This document shows positions 18,116 to 26,825 of a DNA stretch of 64,000 nt, in pieces. Location of the stretch: the NCBI RefSeq assembly GCF_002860125.1, contig NZ_PGVA01000005.1:1-64000 (forward strand). The letters are read 5' to 3'. The notes under the pieces were generated by a model. That model ran no database searches. It saw nothing but the letters and a program-made list of their open reading frames with translations, and was not told the DNA's origin. The DNA is from Bacillus canaveralius (GTDB lineage: Bacteria; Bacillota; Bacilli; Bacillales; Cytobacillaceae). The translations under genes and the position numbers were made by a program. Positions within the stretch are counted from its first letter, which is position 1; each line of letters starts with the position of its first letter.

Positions 18116-19801
18116 TTAAGCCTTAAATTTCCCAATAACGCCCTGCAATTCTTGCGCCATTTTACTCAAAGCTTCGGCGGAAGATGATACTTCCTCCATT
18201 GAAGCGTTTTGTTCTTCAGCTGAAGCAGCCACGTTCTGGGCACTGTCAGAGGATTGTTCCGCAACATATGCTACACCTTCCATCATGGAAACCATATCTT
18301 GTGAACTCAAATTTACTTCTTCCACTATAGCTGCAACCTGTTTAGATTCACTTGCCACCTGTGCTATTGCTTTTAATATGTCCTTAAACACTTCACCTGT
18401 CTGATGAACCATACTAATGCCTTCATGGACTACGGCTGTTCCATCATTCATAGATTGAACGGCTTTTTCTGCTTCTGTTTGGATTTCTTCAATGAGTTCA
18501 CGAATTTGGCCAGCTGCTTGACCTGACTGTTCAGCTAACTTCCGGACTTCATCAGCAACGACAGCGAAGCCTCGTCCATGTTCACCTGCACGTGCGGCCT
18601 CAATCGCAGCGTTTAAAGCAAGGAGGTTGGTTTGATTGGCAATCTCGGTAATTAATTGGACGATCTGACCAATTTCACCGGACTTTTCACCAAGAGCATT
18701 TACAACTTCAGCCGATTCACTGACAGAATGCTGGACAAGATTGATTTGTTCAACAGTTTGACTAACAACTTTGTTTCCTTCATTTACTTTATCATTAGCA
18801 GCCGCCGTTAATTCTGTCACAGTTTGTATAGATGAAGCAGTCTGCTTCATTCCCATTGAGATGTCATTGGCCGCTTGAGTGGCTCCCGAAGCACTTGTGA
18901 CTTGTCTTTCTGAACCCAATGCCACCTCTTGGATCGCTGACGAAATTTGTTCTGTTGCCTTGCTCGTTTGTTCTGCACTGGCAGACAACTCTTCTGCAGT
19001 TGCTGCAACCTGTTCAGTATTGACACTTACTTGCCTGATCAATTGGCTCAAGTTCCTTTTCATTTGGTTAAAGGAGTCGGTTAAATTGCCGATCTCGTCC
19101 CGATATTTTACCTTAATGTCCTCATTTGTTAAATCTCCCGAAGCAATTTTTTCTGCCACTGCCTCCAAAGATAAAATTGGCTTTTTAATCATTCGGGTAA
19201 TAGTGATACCTATTAAAATTGCCAGAATAAAAGCAACTATACTCAAGACCAGAACGGTGGTAATAACCTGATTAACCATGTCAGAGTTTGACTTACTTCC
19301 GTTTTCCATGAATTTTTCTTGATCTTTTACAATGTTATCTCCCAAGTCTCTTATTTCCCGTCCAAGAGGAATTAATTCTTCGGTAGCAAGTTCTTGAGCA
19401 TCATCTTTATTCGTTATCATTAAAGTAATGACCTCGTTCGACTTTGCTTTGAACTCTTTATTTAAAGAAGCAAGCTTTTCTAATGCCTCTTTATCTTCTT
19501 TACGCTGCACTAATTTACTTGTGGCTTCGATTTTTGTATTTAGGTCACCAATAGATTCCGCTAAATTCTTTTCTGATCCATCTTCCTCCAGCAAGACGCC
19601 TCGCAAACCACCGATTTGCCGCGAAGCACTGTTTTGCATATCCTTTACATTGGTTAAAATAACCGCACGGCGGTTAACCAAATCCGAGTAAGAATCGTTC
19701 ACCTTTTGAATATTGTAATAAGCTATAAAACTAATAATGCCAAGAAGTACTGCCACGCTCATGAATCCACCAAGCAACTTTTTACCAATGGTAAATTTCA
19801 T
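18116..19801 (-). CDS. Methyl-accepting chemotaxis protein
   Basis: A 561-residue chemoreceptor. One membrane segment (about 8-30), a four-helix-bundle sensor (30-180), a second membrane segment (about 184-206), a HAMP linker (208-260) and the long signalling coiled coil, whose tip reads [18 protein letters not shown] and [13 protein letters not shown]. The ATG at 19801 has GAGGGG upstream. Ligand unknown; 4HB sensors vary. The 5' leader holds a c-di-GMP-I riboswitch and a terminator hairpin, so expression is likely set by c-di-GMP. Confidence 0.95.
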   Translation of the reverse strand: MKFTIGKKLLGGFMSVAVLLGIISFIAYYNIQKVNDSYSDLVNRRAVILTNVKDMQNSASRQIGGLRGVLLEEDGSEKNLAESIGDLNTKIEATSKLVQRKEDKEALEKLASLNKEFKAKSNEVITLMITNKDDAQELATEELIPLGREIRDLGDNIVKDQEKFMENGSKSNSDMVNQVITTVLVLSIVAFILAILIGITITRMIKKPILSLEAVAEKIASGDLTNEDIKVKYRDEIGNLTDSFNQMKRNLSQLIRQVSVNTEQVAATAEELSASAEQTSKATEQISSAIQEVALGSERQVTSASGATQAANDISMGMKQTASSIQTVTELTAAANDKVNEGNKVVSQTVEQINLVQHSVSESAEVVNALGEKSGEIGQIVQLITEIANQTNLLALNAAIEAARAGEHGRGFAVVADEVRKLAEQSGQAAGQIRELIEEIQTEAEKAVQSMNDGTAVVHEGISMVHQTGEVFKDILKAIAQVASESKQVAAIVEEVNLSSQDMVSMMEGVAYVAEQSSDSAQNVAASAEEQNASMEEVSSSAEALSKMAQELQGVIGKFKA

Positions 19802-19891
19802 TTCAAAACCCCTCATTCATTAAGATTTCAATTCTTCAAATGTTGTTTTAAAATTAATTGCCTTTCAGCAATGTACAAACAAAATCCGCAA

Positions 19892-19938
19892 AAAAGGCAT
19901 GGGTATCCCCAGGTAAGCTGGAATAGCCCATGCCTTTT
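19892..19938 (-). terminator. Riboswitch expression-platform terminator
   Basis: AAAAGGCATGGG pairs with CCCATGCCTTTT, with extra pairing inside, followed on the minus strand by a T run. It lies between the aptamer and the chemoreceptor start codon. Confidence 0.85.
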
Positions 19939-19948
19939 ACAGCGCTAT

Positions 19949-20036
19949 TCGGCAACCTGGCGATCATAGTTCAATATTTCTGAACGACAGACCCATGGCT
20001 TTGCGCCCTCACCTTTCGATGACTTTGCCTTTATCG
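19949..20036 (-). promoter_or_regulatory. Cyclic di-GMP-I (GEMM-I) riboswitch aptamer
   Basis: Read on the minus strand, the leader contains in order AAAGGCAAAG, a hairpin with the GAAA tetraloop (CATCGAAAGGTG), GCGCAAAGCC, GGGTCT, a variable hairpin (GTTCA...TGAAC) and GCCAGGTTGCCGA. This order and the GAAA tetraloop with its receptor are the signature of the class I c-di-GMP aptamer. The terminator follows ten bases later. Whether c-di-GMP turns the gene on or off depends on pairing between the two and is not settled by eye. Confidence 0.9.
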
Positions 20037-20307
20037 TTTTAAACAGGAAATTTTACCTATATTTACTATATAGTCCTATGGTAATGGAATTGGAATAAAA
20101 TATCAACAGAATTCTACAAAGATTTACAATATTTTATGAATTTATTTAATTGCATTTGTATTATAAAAACTCCTACTTCGCACTATTATTCCAAAACACA
20201 GAATTAGGAGGTAGCCCGTAATTTCACTTTGTGAGTCTAAATATTTGTTTCATAATATTCAATTAATGTATTCAACAAATAGGAGGGATTGAAATGGATA
20301 TATTCCG

Positions 20308-20472
20308 ATGGTAATCATTTCGTTTTTGCTATTTAGCTATTTAGCTATTTAGCTATTTAGCTATTTCCCTAGTGTCCTGGCTGTTCAACTGTATTCTTAT
20401 ACGGTCTACTGCGCCGTCATTCCCCCTGCCCTTCTAGGACTATTCAATGGAAAAGAGTCACCAGGCAAATAG
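20308..20472 (+). pseudogene. Small hydrophobic ORF interrupted by an 8-bp repeat expansion
   Basis: From ATG 20308 the frame reads MVIISFLLFSYLAI, meets TAG at 20350, then continues in the same frame as LFSYFPSVLAVQLYSYTV and ends NGKESPGK at 20472. Removing exactly three 8-bp repeat units (24 bases) removes the stop and leaves a 46-residue membrane-type peptide. A good AGGAGGG lies at 20281-20287, but its nearest ATG (20294) is in another frame and stops after six codons, so a second small lesion may exist. The family is not recognised. Confidence 0.45.
20328..20366 (+). repeat. 8-bp tandem repeat, about five copies
   Basis: GCTATTTA repeated at 20328, 20336, 20344 and 20352, with a fifth copy lacking its last base (20360-20366). 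Any frame passing through three copies meets TAG. Confidence 0.95.
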
Positions 20473-20526
20473 GACACTGCTTCAGCTGTGGGATGAATTC
20501 GACATAAAACGGTAAAAAAATAGAGT

Positions 20527-20554
20527 GACAAGGAGAGTGATTCCTTGTCTTTTT
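20527..20554 (+). terminator. Rho-independent terminator
   Basis: GACAAGG / CCTTGTC with a nine-base loop, followed by five Ts. It would end the small ORF's transcript. Confidence 0.75.
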
Positions 20555-20622
20555 CTATTTATAGAGTTTAAAATAAAAATATAGTTAGCGAACTTGCGTT
20601 CGTACAGAAAGGAGGACTACAG

Positions 20623-21924
20623 GTGAAATTAACTCATAAGTTTAAAATTCCATATAAAAAAGATTTATATCATCAATTAAAAAATAAACAACTTGAATCC
20701 GGGAAATGCTGGTCCGATGTCGTTCGCTATGCAAATGACCATTATTTCACTTTTACAAAATGGATTTCTACTTCCGAACTTGAGAAAATGACCAAAAATA
20801 CGTATGACCTTCATTCTCAAACCGTACAAGAAATCGTGGCCAAGTATGATGAAAATCGAACATCTACTTTAACTAAACGTCGAAATGGAGATAAAAACGC
20901 TAAATATCCTTGGCGATCTAAACGCTTCTTCTCCATTCCGTATAAAAAGTCGGCTATTAGCGTGGAAGAAAATATCATCATCTTAAAGAACAGCAACTAT
21001 TCAAACACGTTATCTTTAAAAAATATGGTCGAAAAGAAGAAGAAAAAAGGCTGGAACGAAACGGTCAAAAAACAAAAAGATTATATCGAAATTCCAAATT
21101 TAGCGATTGAAAACTTATCCAACATTTCTTATGCGGAAATTGTTTATAAAAACGGTTCGTATTGGTTTCATTATGTTATTGAAGTTGAAGAAGAAACAAA
21201 AGTTAAAAGATTCAAACCTGCCGGTTCTGATTTAGGCGAAATTCATTCCATCACGTTGGCTACTGAAGATAAAGCTTTAGTGATTTCCGGCCGGGCGATT
21301 CGTTCCATCAAACAACGCAGAGCTAAGTTGTTGGCTGAACTATCAAAGAAAATCAGCCGATGTAAGAAAGGCTCTCGGCAACAGAAGAAGTATATCAAAG
21401 CTAAAAATCGTTTAAAGTCAAAATCAGTTGCTAAAATTGAATATTTGATCCACAAGTCTACTAAAGAAGCGATTAACTTTTTAGTAGAGGAAAAAGTATC
21501 TGATCTGGTGGTTGGAAATCCCGAAGGGATTGAGAAGAACAGCAAAAAAGACCAAAATAAAAAGAAGAAAAATAATAAAACCAGAAGACAGCAACTCTCA
21601 GGTTGGTCTTATGGAAAATTCAAACAACAATTAAAGTATAAATGCGAACGAAAGGGCATCAACATTCACTTCGTGAATGAAAGCTATACGTCTCAAGACT
21701 GCCCTGTTTGCGGTGGAAGGCATAAAGCCAATGGCCGCAACTTTAAATGTTCTGTACACAATACAGAAATCCATCGAGATGTGAACGGGGCACAAAATAT
21801 ATGCCGGAAAAGATTCGCGATGGAGACAAAATCGGTCAATGTGTTGTATCGACAACCCGTTTGGTACCGAAGGTACCTAACAGTAAAAAAACGTAACGAA
21901 ACAAGTGATAAAAGTATCGCCTAA
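20623..21924 (+). CDS. tnpB: TnpB RNA-guided nuclease (IS605 OrfB family)
   Basis: A 433-residue TnpB, related to the ancestors of Cas12. RuvC residues appear as Asp203 (GSDLGE), Glu301 (GNPEGI, a variant of the usual site) and Asp386 (HRDVNGAQN). The zinc finger has CPVC (360-363) and CSVH (376-379), so the last ligand is probably His. A Lys-rich stretch (309-320) precedes the finger. GTG start with AAAGGAGG upstream. Family members cut DNA guided by an RNA from the element's right end; with all three acidic residues present the protein may be active. Confidence 0.9.
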   Translation: MKLTHKFKIPYKKDLYHQLKNKQLESGKCWSDVVRYANDHYFTFTKWISTSELEKMTKNTYDLHSQTVQEIVAKYDENRTSTLTKRRNGDKNAKYPWRSKRFFSIPYKKSAISVEENIIILKNSNYSNTLSLKNMVEKKKKKGWNETVKKQKDYIEIPNLAIENLSNISYAEIVYKNGSYWFHYVIEVEEETKVKRFKPAGSDLGEIHSITLATEDKALVISGRAIRSIKQRRAKLLAELSKKISRCKKGSRQQKKYIKAKNRLKSKSVAKIEYLIHKSTKEAINFLVEEKVSDLVVGNPEGIEKNSKKDQNKKKKNNKTRRQQLSGWSYGKFKQQLKYKCERKGINIHFVNESYTSQDCPVCGGRHKANGRNFKCSVHNTEIHRDVNGAQNICRKRFAMETKSVNVLYRQPVWYRRYLTVKKRNETSDKSIA

Positions 21925-22097
21925 AGGAAGGCGTAGTAGGCACGACACCGCCCTTTTATTGGACTGCTTCTCCAATAAATGTTGCTTGCCGTATCCTTGC
22001 CTCTGCTTTAGGTCCTTCTCCAGAAGGGGCTATACCTGAAATAAGCAAGGTAATAGCAAGAAAAGAAGCCCACGGCTTCAGCCGTGAGTGGTGTCAC
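21925..22097 (+). ncRNA. Omega (guide-scaffold) RNA region of the TnpB element
   Basis: The 170 bp after tnpB is non-coding and ends in the right-end hairpin (stem 22071-22076 / 22081-22086). In this family the transcript's 3' scaffold ends here and the flanking chromosome (starting near 22098) acts as guide. The 5' limit, possibly inside tnpB, is not visible. Confidence 0.6.
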
Positions 22098-22243
22098 AAG
22101 ATGGAATGGTTTTCACAATCGAGCCAGGAATCTATATTCCTGAAGTCGGAGGATTCAGACATTCTGATACAGTGATACTTACTAAAGACGGGACAAAATT
22201 GATTACGGAGTATCCAAGGGAGTTGGCAGAATTAATTTTTTAA
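22098..22243 (+). pseudogene. C-terminal fragment of an M24 (Xaa-Pro) peptidase
   Basis: Directly after the IS605 right end a frame reads GMVFTIEPGIYIPEVGGFRH, then SDTVILTKDG and TEYPRELAEL, ending at TAA 22241. This is the usual end of PepQ-type M24 metallopeptidases, with the metal-ligand Glu of IEPG. The N-terminal nine-tenths are missing. A strong terminator follows at 22282. Confidence 0.85.
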
Positions 22244-22281
22244 CAAACTCTACTGGACAGACAGTTGTTTCTTACAAGCAT

Positions 22282-22319
22282 AAAAAAGCAGGAACTTATT
22301 TTGCGGTTCCTGCTTTTTT
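22282..22319. terminator. Bidirectional terminator
   Basis: AAAAAAGCAGGAAC pairs perfectly with GTTCCTGCTTTTTT around a ten-base loop. It serves the lost M24 gene on the plus strand and could also end the ada transcript from the other side. Confidence 0.9.
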
Positions 22320-22364
22320 ATCCATCTTTGCAACGCACTACACATTATGTTATCCGTTTTCAAG

Positions 22365-23429
22365 TTATTCTGCACTATTATGTTCTATTATTGCTTTGGC
22401 TTCATGGTTAATCAGCCATTTTTTGCGGGTCAGGCCACCCGCATAGCCACCCAGCTCTCCATTTGTATTAATGACGCGGTGACATGGAATTATGATGGCG
22501 AGTTGGTTTGCACCATTTGCATTTGCAGCAGCCCGAAAGGCAGATGGTTTGCCAACTGCAGCAGCCAAGCCGGAGTAGGATATTGTTTGGCCGTAAGGAA
22601 TTTTTCGCAATTGTTCCCACACCCCACGTTGAAAAGGAGATCCAAGAAAAAATAATGGTGTTTTGAATTCTGTTAGTTTGCCGTCAAAATATTGATCCAG
22701 TTCACTTTTGATCGATTGAATCGGTTCTGTTTGCCCGGGAATAATCGCTGATTTTGTTTTCTGTCTAAGACGTTCAACTTCCCGTTCCAAACCGCGGCGA
22801 TCCACAAATTCTAAAAGATAAAGAGATTCCTCGTCCGCAATTGCAATCATCGGACCTAGCTTAGTATCCAGCCATGCTGCCTTTAGGATGTTATTATATC
22901 CGAGCATGGTAGGCGCCGCACCCATAATACGTGAAAAGGCATCCCTAAATCCACTGCTCGATTCATATCCTGTTGAAAGTTGTGCGTCAATCACAGCCTC
23001 ACCCTCCCTGATTTGTTTCATCGCCAGACCCATCCGGCGCGCCCGTGCATACTCAACGAATGTCATTCCAAATCGCTTTTTGAACTGGCGACGAGCCGTT
23101 GATGCATCCACCGATAATTCCCGAAAATCTTTATCCTTCCAGCGTTTCTCGGGATTATCTTCAACAGCTTCCACAAGCTTTTGGACAAGTTCTGAGACCT
23201 GATTGGGATGGGACAACGGTCGGCAGCGTTTACAGGGGCGATATGAAGCCAGCAGTGCTTGCTGGGCATTTTCAAAAAATTCGCAGTTCTCGAATTTCGG
23301 CTTTCTTGCAGGGCAGGTCGGGCGGCAGAACACACCGGTAGTTTTGACCCCGACATAAAAGACACCTTCGTATTCTGTATTTTTGTCGATCAAGGCTTGA
23401 TAGTACTCTCTCTTATCTGCAGTTATCAT
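22365..23429 (-). CDS. ada: Ada: methylphosphotriester/O6-methylguanine-DNA methyltransferase and activator
   Basis: A 354-residue single-chain Ada of the adaptive response to alkylation. The N-terminal zinc domain has Cys35, Cys39, Cys66 and Cys69; an AraC-type helix-turn-helix spans about 85-180; the C-terminal suicide methyltransferase has PCHRV with Cys316. Bacillus subtilis splits these jobs between AdaA and AdaB, so the fused form here is the E. coli-like layout. The ATG follows GGAGGGCGAGC. It is alone between terminators, and probably autoregulated. Confidence 0.95.
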   Translation of the reverse strand: MITADKREYYQALIDKNTEYEGVFYVGVKTTGVFCRPTCPARKPKFENCEFFENAQQALLASYRPCKRCRPLSHPNQVSELVQKLVEAVEDNPEKRWKDKDFRELSVDASTARRQFKKRFGMTFVEYARARRMGLAMKQIREGEAVIDAQLSTGYESSSGFRDAFSRIMGAAPTMLGYNNILKAAWLDTKLGPMIAIADEESLYLLEFVDRRGLEREVERLRQKTKSAIIPGQTEPIQSIKSELDQYFDGKLTEFKTPLFFLGSPFQRGVWEQLRKIPYGQTISYSGLAAAVGKPSAFRAAANANGANQLAIIIPCHRVINTNGELGGYAGGLTRKKWLINHEAKAIIEHNSAE

Positions 23430-23462
23430 GCTCGCCCTCCTTCAGATAGGTTAACTAATACC

Positions 23463-23468
23463 ATTATA
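23463..23468 (-). promoter_or_regulatory. -10 box of ada
   Basis: TATAAT on the minus strand, 34 bp before the start. The -35 position (CGACGG) is poor, as expected for an activator-dependent promoter. The rest of the 318-bp gap 23430-23747 holds nothing else I can support. Confidence 0.4.
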
Positions 23469-23747
23469 ATGTCTTAAAAGGAGTACCGTCGCCGAAATTC
23501 AGGCATTGATTTTTATAAATACTTCATTTGAAGACATCGAATCTTGTCGGACAAATACCGATTTACATCAATGGTAACTGGTTATAAATGAAGTCTATAA
23601 CTATTGATGTGATCTCTACGAAAATTATATTTTCATCAAAAAGATCAAGAATAATAATGAATATAGGCATTACTTATAAAAATTCTCATTTGGGCGACCT
23701 GTTTTTGTTATGTCATAATCTGCTTCCGTCTCTATTGTCAACGAAAT

Positions 23748-25166
23748 TCATTGTGATAACGCACGGCTCCTATTTTGTTCCGATCTTGCCTTAAGTGTTT
23801 CTTTAACTTTGTTGATGTCGGCAACATTTTTTTTCGCCATTTTTATATAACATATTGCCGAGGGAATAAGGAAAATTTGCAGTATCGACAAAGTAATAAT
23901 ATAGCTGTACGGTTCTTGGAAGCGAACGGAAATGAGACCTAGCAAAACACCAACTCCTACGTTTCCAATCGTTCTTCCTAAACTGTTGAAAAGGTTGGCG
24001 ACGCTGAAGGCTGTACCTCTATGCTCGGGAAGATTTACATCTGTGATTAGCGCCAGCCAGTTTGGTGTGTTGGCAGATTGGGCAGCAGACGCAAAAAACG
24101 ATAACACAAACAATAAGGCCATCCATGGATTCACAAATATTTGCTTGATGATACTGACCAAAATGAATATAGGATTGTTGTCATTAGGCAAAGACAGGTT
24201 ATCCATTGGAACTGAAAACATAAGTACATAAAGCGGCATCGTCACAAATACGAAGAGCGCGGTTAAATAAGCTCGGCCCTTAAAGGTTTTCTTTTGAAGT
24301 TTATCACCAAGATGGCCCAAGTAAATTGACATCATCCCGCCAAGCTGAAATATAGCATAAAGATAACCGGAGGCAATCACTGCTGTTTCCATGCTGTAGC
24401 CTTGCTGGATGATTTTGAAGATAAATAAGGTTGGAATCCAGATGAGACTTCCTGTTGCAATATTCATAAAGAATGCCTGCAAAAACAGAAACACATTACT
24501 GCCCTTTAATAGAATTCCTAATATATGCTTTGCTTCAATAAAATAGTTGTAGGATTGTCCATTTTTAATGAAGCCTTTCAGCTCGGGGTCTGATTCCCCC
24601 CTTGATGGTTCTTTGACAAACAGGTAGAGGACAATCAGAAAAAAGCCTATAAACCCTACTAATTCAAAAGGCCATCTCCAATTAGTGTTTGATGCAGTTA
24701 AAGAAGCCAACAATGCCCCAGCAATTCCCCCCAAGCCTTGCGCCATGCCCCAAAGGCTCAGAACCATACCACGTTTTCGATACGGGATATAATCTGTCAA
24801 TACGCTGAATCCAATAGAGGCAATGCATCCTAAACCTATTCCCGTTAAGATCTGAAATATTAGTAGCTGTATATAACTGGTGCTTATCGATGTTAGAAAT
24901 ACTGATAAGACCCAAATTAATGTTCCGATAATAATAAGTCTTTTGCGATTAAATCTACCTGAAAGATATCCCCAGTAAACTGAAGAAATCGCTGTTACTA
25001 ATATATTAATAGCTGAAACAATACCGAGACTGGCTATGGGCACATTTAAATCATCAGCTATATATTGAAACAGCGGCGGAAATAACCCAATGATGATATG
25101 ATCAAACGCTGCCAACGCGATAAATACAAATATAGAATAGATTATTTTCACATTAGTATTTTTCAA
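23748..25166 (-). CDS. MFS transporter
   Basis: A 472-residue, twelve-segment major facilitator protein. Motif A reads GYLSGRFNRKRL in the loop between segments 2 and 3, and PSRGESD marks the central loop. TTG start with a distant AAGGGGC. It is divergent from a UgtP/MGDG-synthase-like glycosyltransferase 156 bp away. In Staphylococcus a UgtP gene pairs with the MFS lipid flippase LtaA, so glycolipid movement is one possibility, but this protein is longer and drug or metabolite export is equally possible. Confidence 0.87.
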   Translation of the reverse strand: MKNTNVKIIYSIFVFIALAAFDHIIIGLFPPLFQYIADDLNVPIASLGIVSAINILVTAISSVYWGYLSGRFNRKRLIIIGTLIWVLSVFLTSISTSYIQLLIFQILTGIGLGCIASIGFSVLTDYIPYRKRGMVLSLWGMAQGLGGIAGALLASLTASNTNWRWPFELVGFIGFFLIVLYLFVKEPSRGESDPELKGFIKNGQSYNYFIEAKHILGILLKGSNVFLFLQAFFMNIATGSLIWIPTLFIFKIIQQGYSMETAVIASGYLYAIFQLGGMMSIYLGHLGDKLQKKTFKGRAYLTALFVFVTMPLYVLMFSVPMDNLSLPNDNNPIFILVSIIKQIFVNPWMALLFVLSFFASAAQSANTPNWLALITDVNLPEHRGTAFSVANLFNSLGRTIGNVGVGVLLGLISVRFQEPYSYIITLSILQIFLIPSAICYIKMAKKNVADINKVKETLKARSEQNRSRALSQ

Positions 25167-25322
25167 AATAATTTTATAGCCCCTTTATCAATGTGTTGAA
25201 AGACCTATAACATGAATGCATACCAAAATATTAATATTGTATTAAGAATTTATGTAACCGAGCATCAAACTTTTGATTTTGTTATAATCTGATTATACGT
25301 CTTTTATGAAGGGCTTGGTAAA

Positions 25323-26477
25323 ATGAGCAAAAAAATACTCATCATTTCATCCGACAATACAGGTCATGGACATAAAAGTATAACAGAATCTTTGTGCGAA
25401 AAGATCGGACTTGGCGATGACGTTAAAATCCATGTAGTAGATGGCTTTTCGCTTGGCGGACAACTCCTTCAAAACATCGGTAAGTCTTACGGGCCCATAA
25501 CGAGAAATACGGAGCAGTTATGGAAGATGGTATGGAGCTTGTCTTCTATGACGCCATCGTTAATTAATGGCCTTATAGAATCACAGATCAGAGATAACTT
25601 TTTAACATTGCTGGATGAAGTACGTCCGGATTTGATTTTATCAGTCCACCCTAATTTTAACGGTTCTGTTCTAAATATATTAGACAAACAACATCTTAAA
25701 ATACCTTTTATTATCCTTATCGCCGATCTTGTAAACATTTACCCACTTTGGGCGGATAAACGCGCTGATTACATTATCAGCCCGACTGTTGAAGCGCGGG
25801 ATAAGTGTATAGAATATGGCATTCCAGATGAAAACATAAAAGTGCTCGGATTTCCGGTACGTTCGAGGTTTTTCCGAAAAGGCATACATAAAAAAGTACG
25901 TGATAAAGACGGCGCACCTTTAAAATGCTTAATCATGAGTGGTGGTGAAGGTGTAGGAAACATGAAGAAAATTGCGGAAAATCTGCTCGATCATTTTGAT
26001 TGCACAGTAAAAATCGTTGCAGGAAGAAATGAAAAGCTAAAGGCAAAGCTGGAGCACTCGCTTAAGGGCCAATATGGAGATAAAGTTGAGATATACGGTT
26101 TTACAAAAAACATTCAAGATTTAATGTTTGCTTCTGACATTGCCTTTACACGCGGCAGTCCCAATGTCATGTTTGAGGCGATCGCTTCCAACACACCGTT
26201 AATTATAACAGGAGCATTGCCTGGCCAGGAAGAAGACAATCCTGCATTTGCGGAGAGGTCAAATTTGGGCGTAATATGCAAGAATCCAAGCGACATCAAA
26301 CAAACAATAACCGCATTACTTGAAAATGATGGTGAAAAGCTAAATAACATTATAAAGAGCCAAAGAAAATTTATAAATGCACATGCAGCAGAGGATATTT
26401 TGGAGTTTATTTTAAATGTTGACGGGCATTATTTTGAAGCAGAGACTGAACTTTCCTTTTATCAAGAATACTTGTAG
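25323..26477 (+). CDS. MGDG-synthase/UgtP-like glycosyltransferase (GT28)
   Basis: A 384-residue inverting glycosyltransferase. The N-terminal half matches the MGDG-synthase domain (DNTGHGHKSITESL start; then VHPNFNG), and the C-terminal half is the GT28 donor domain (RGSPNVMFEAIA, then GALPGQEEDNP). The length equals UgtP-type diacylglycerol beta-glucosyltransferases. Membrane-surface glycolipid synthesis is the best guess. The neighbour is a divergent MFS gene. A second lipid-type glycosyltransferase lies at 9969-11111. Confidence 0.85.
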   Translation: MSKKILIISSDNTGHGHKSITESLCEKIGLGDDVKIHVVDGFSLGGQLLQNIGKSYGPITRNTEQLWKMVWSLSSMTPSLINGLIESQIRDNFLTLLDEVRPDLILSVHPNFNGSVLNILDKQHLKIPFIILIADLVNIYPLWADKRADYIISPTVEARDKCIEYGIPDENIKVLGFPVRSRFFRKGIHKKVRDKDGAPLKCLIMSGGEGVGNMKKIAENLLDHFDCTVKIVAGRNEKLKAKLEHSLKGQYGDKVEIYGFTKNIQDLMFASDIAFTRGSPNVMFEAIASNTPLIITGALPGQEEDNPAFAERSNLGVICKNPSDIKQTITALLENDGEKLNNIIKSQRKFINAHAAEDILEFILNVDGHYFEAETELSFYQEYL

Positions 26478-26651
26478 TCTTACCCAAAAGTACAACTGCA
26501 TTGGCCTGCTCCACTACCTAGAACTCTTTGATTGCCGAGTGGAGCTAAGCCATAGTTCAGTTATGAATTTTGGCAGTCGGTGCATCGGCTATATTACAAC
26601 AGAACGATCGAGTTTAAGTCCATTAATCTCCTTAAATCCACCGTCACTTTT

Positions 26652-26795
26652 TTAAAAAGTTTCTTCTACAAATTCTTTTTCTGATGTTCCGTTTAGTTGT
26701 TTAAAAACAGGCAACACCCAGGAAATGAAAGATATACTCAATACTAATATTCCAACACCTTTAAACAAATCTTTTAACGAGAAAAAAATTGTCAC
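26652..26795 (-). CDS. Possible 47-residue membrane peptide or fragment
   Basis: A GTG-started frame, 47 residues, with one hydrophobic stretch (VGILVLSISFISWVLPVF) and an acidic tail. It follows the alcohol dehydrogenase stop in the same frame, with ten codons between. No strong ribosome site precedes the GTG. It may be the tail of a lost gene. The rest of 26478-26825 holds nothing clear. Confidence 0.25.
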   Translation of the reverse strand: MTIFFSLKDLFKGVGILVLSISFISWVLPVFKQLNGTSEKEFVEETF

Positions 26796-26825
26796 AAACC
26801 ATCCATAGCTGGTGATATAAAATTG

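Larger units (their letters stand above)
20587..22097 (+). mobile_element. IS200/IS605-type element carrying only tnpB
   Basis: The left end has the small hairpin CGAAC-TTGC-GTTCG (20589-20602). The right end has the GAAGCCCACGGC-TTCA-GCCGTGAGT hairpin typical of IS605 right ends, finishing near GTGTCAC at 22091-22097. No tnpA is present, so it needs a transposase in trans. The sequence joined to the right end is the tail of an M24 peptidase gene; nothing on the left matches that gene, so the flanks were rearranged. Exact ends are estimated. Confidence 0.75.
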
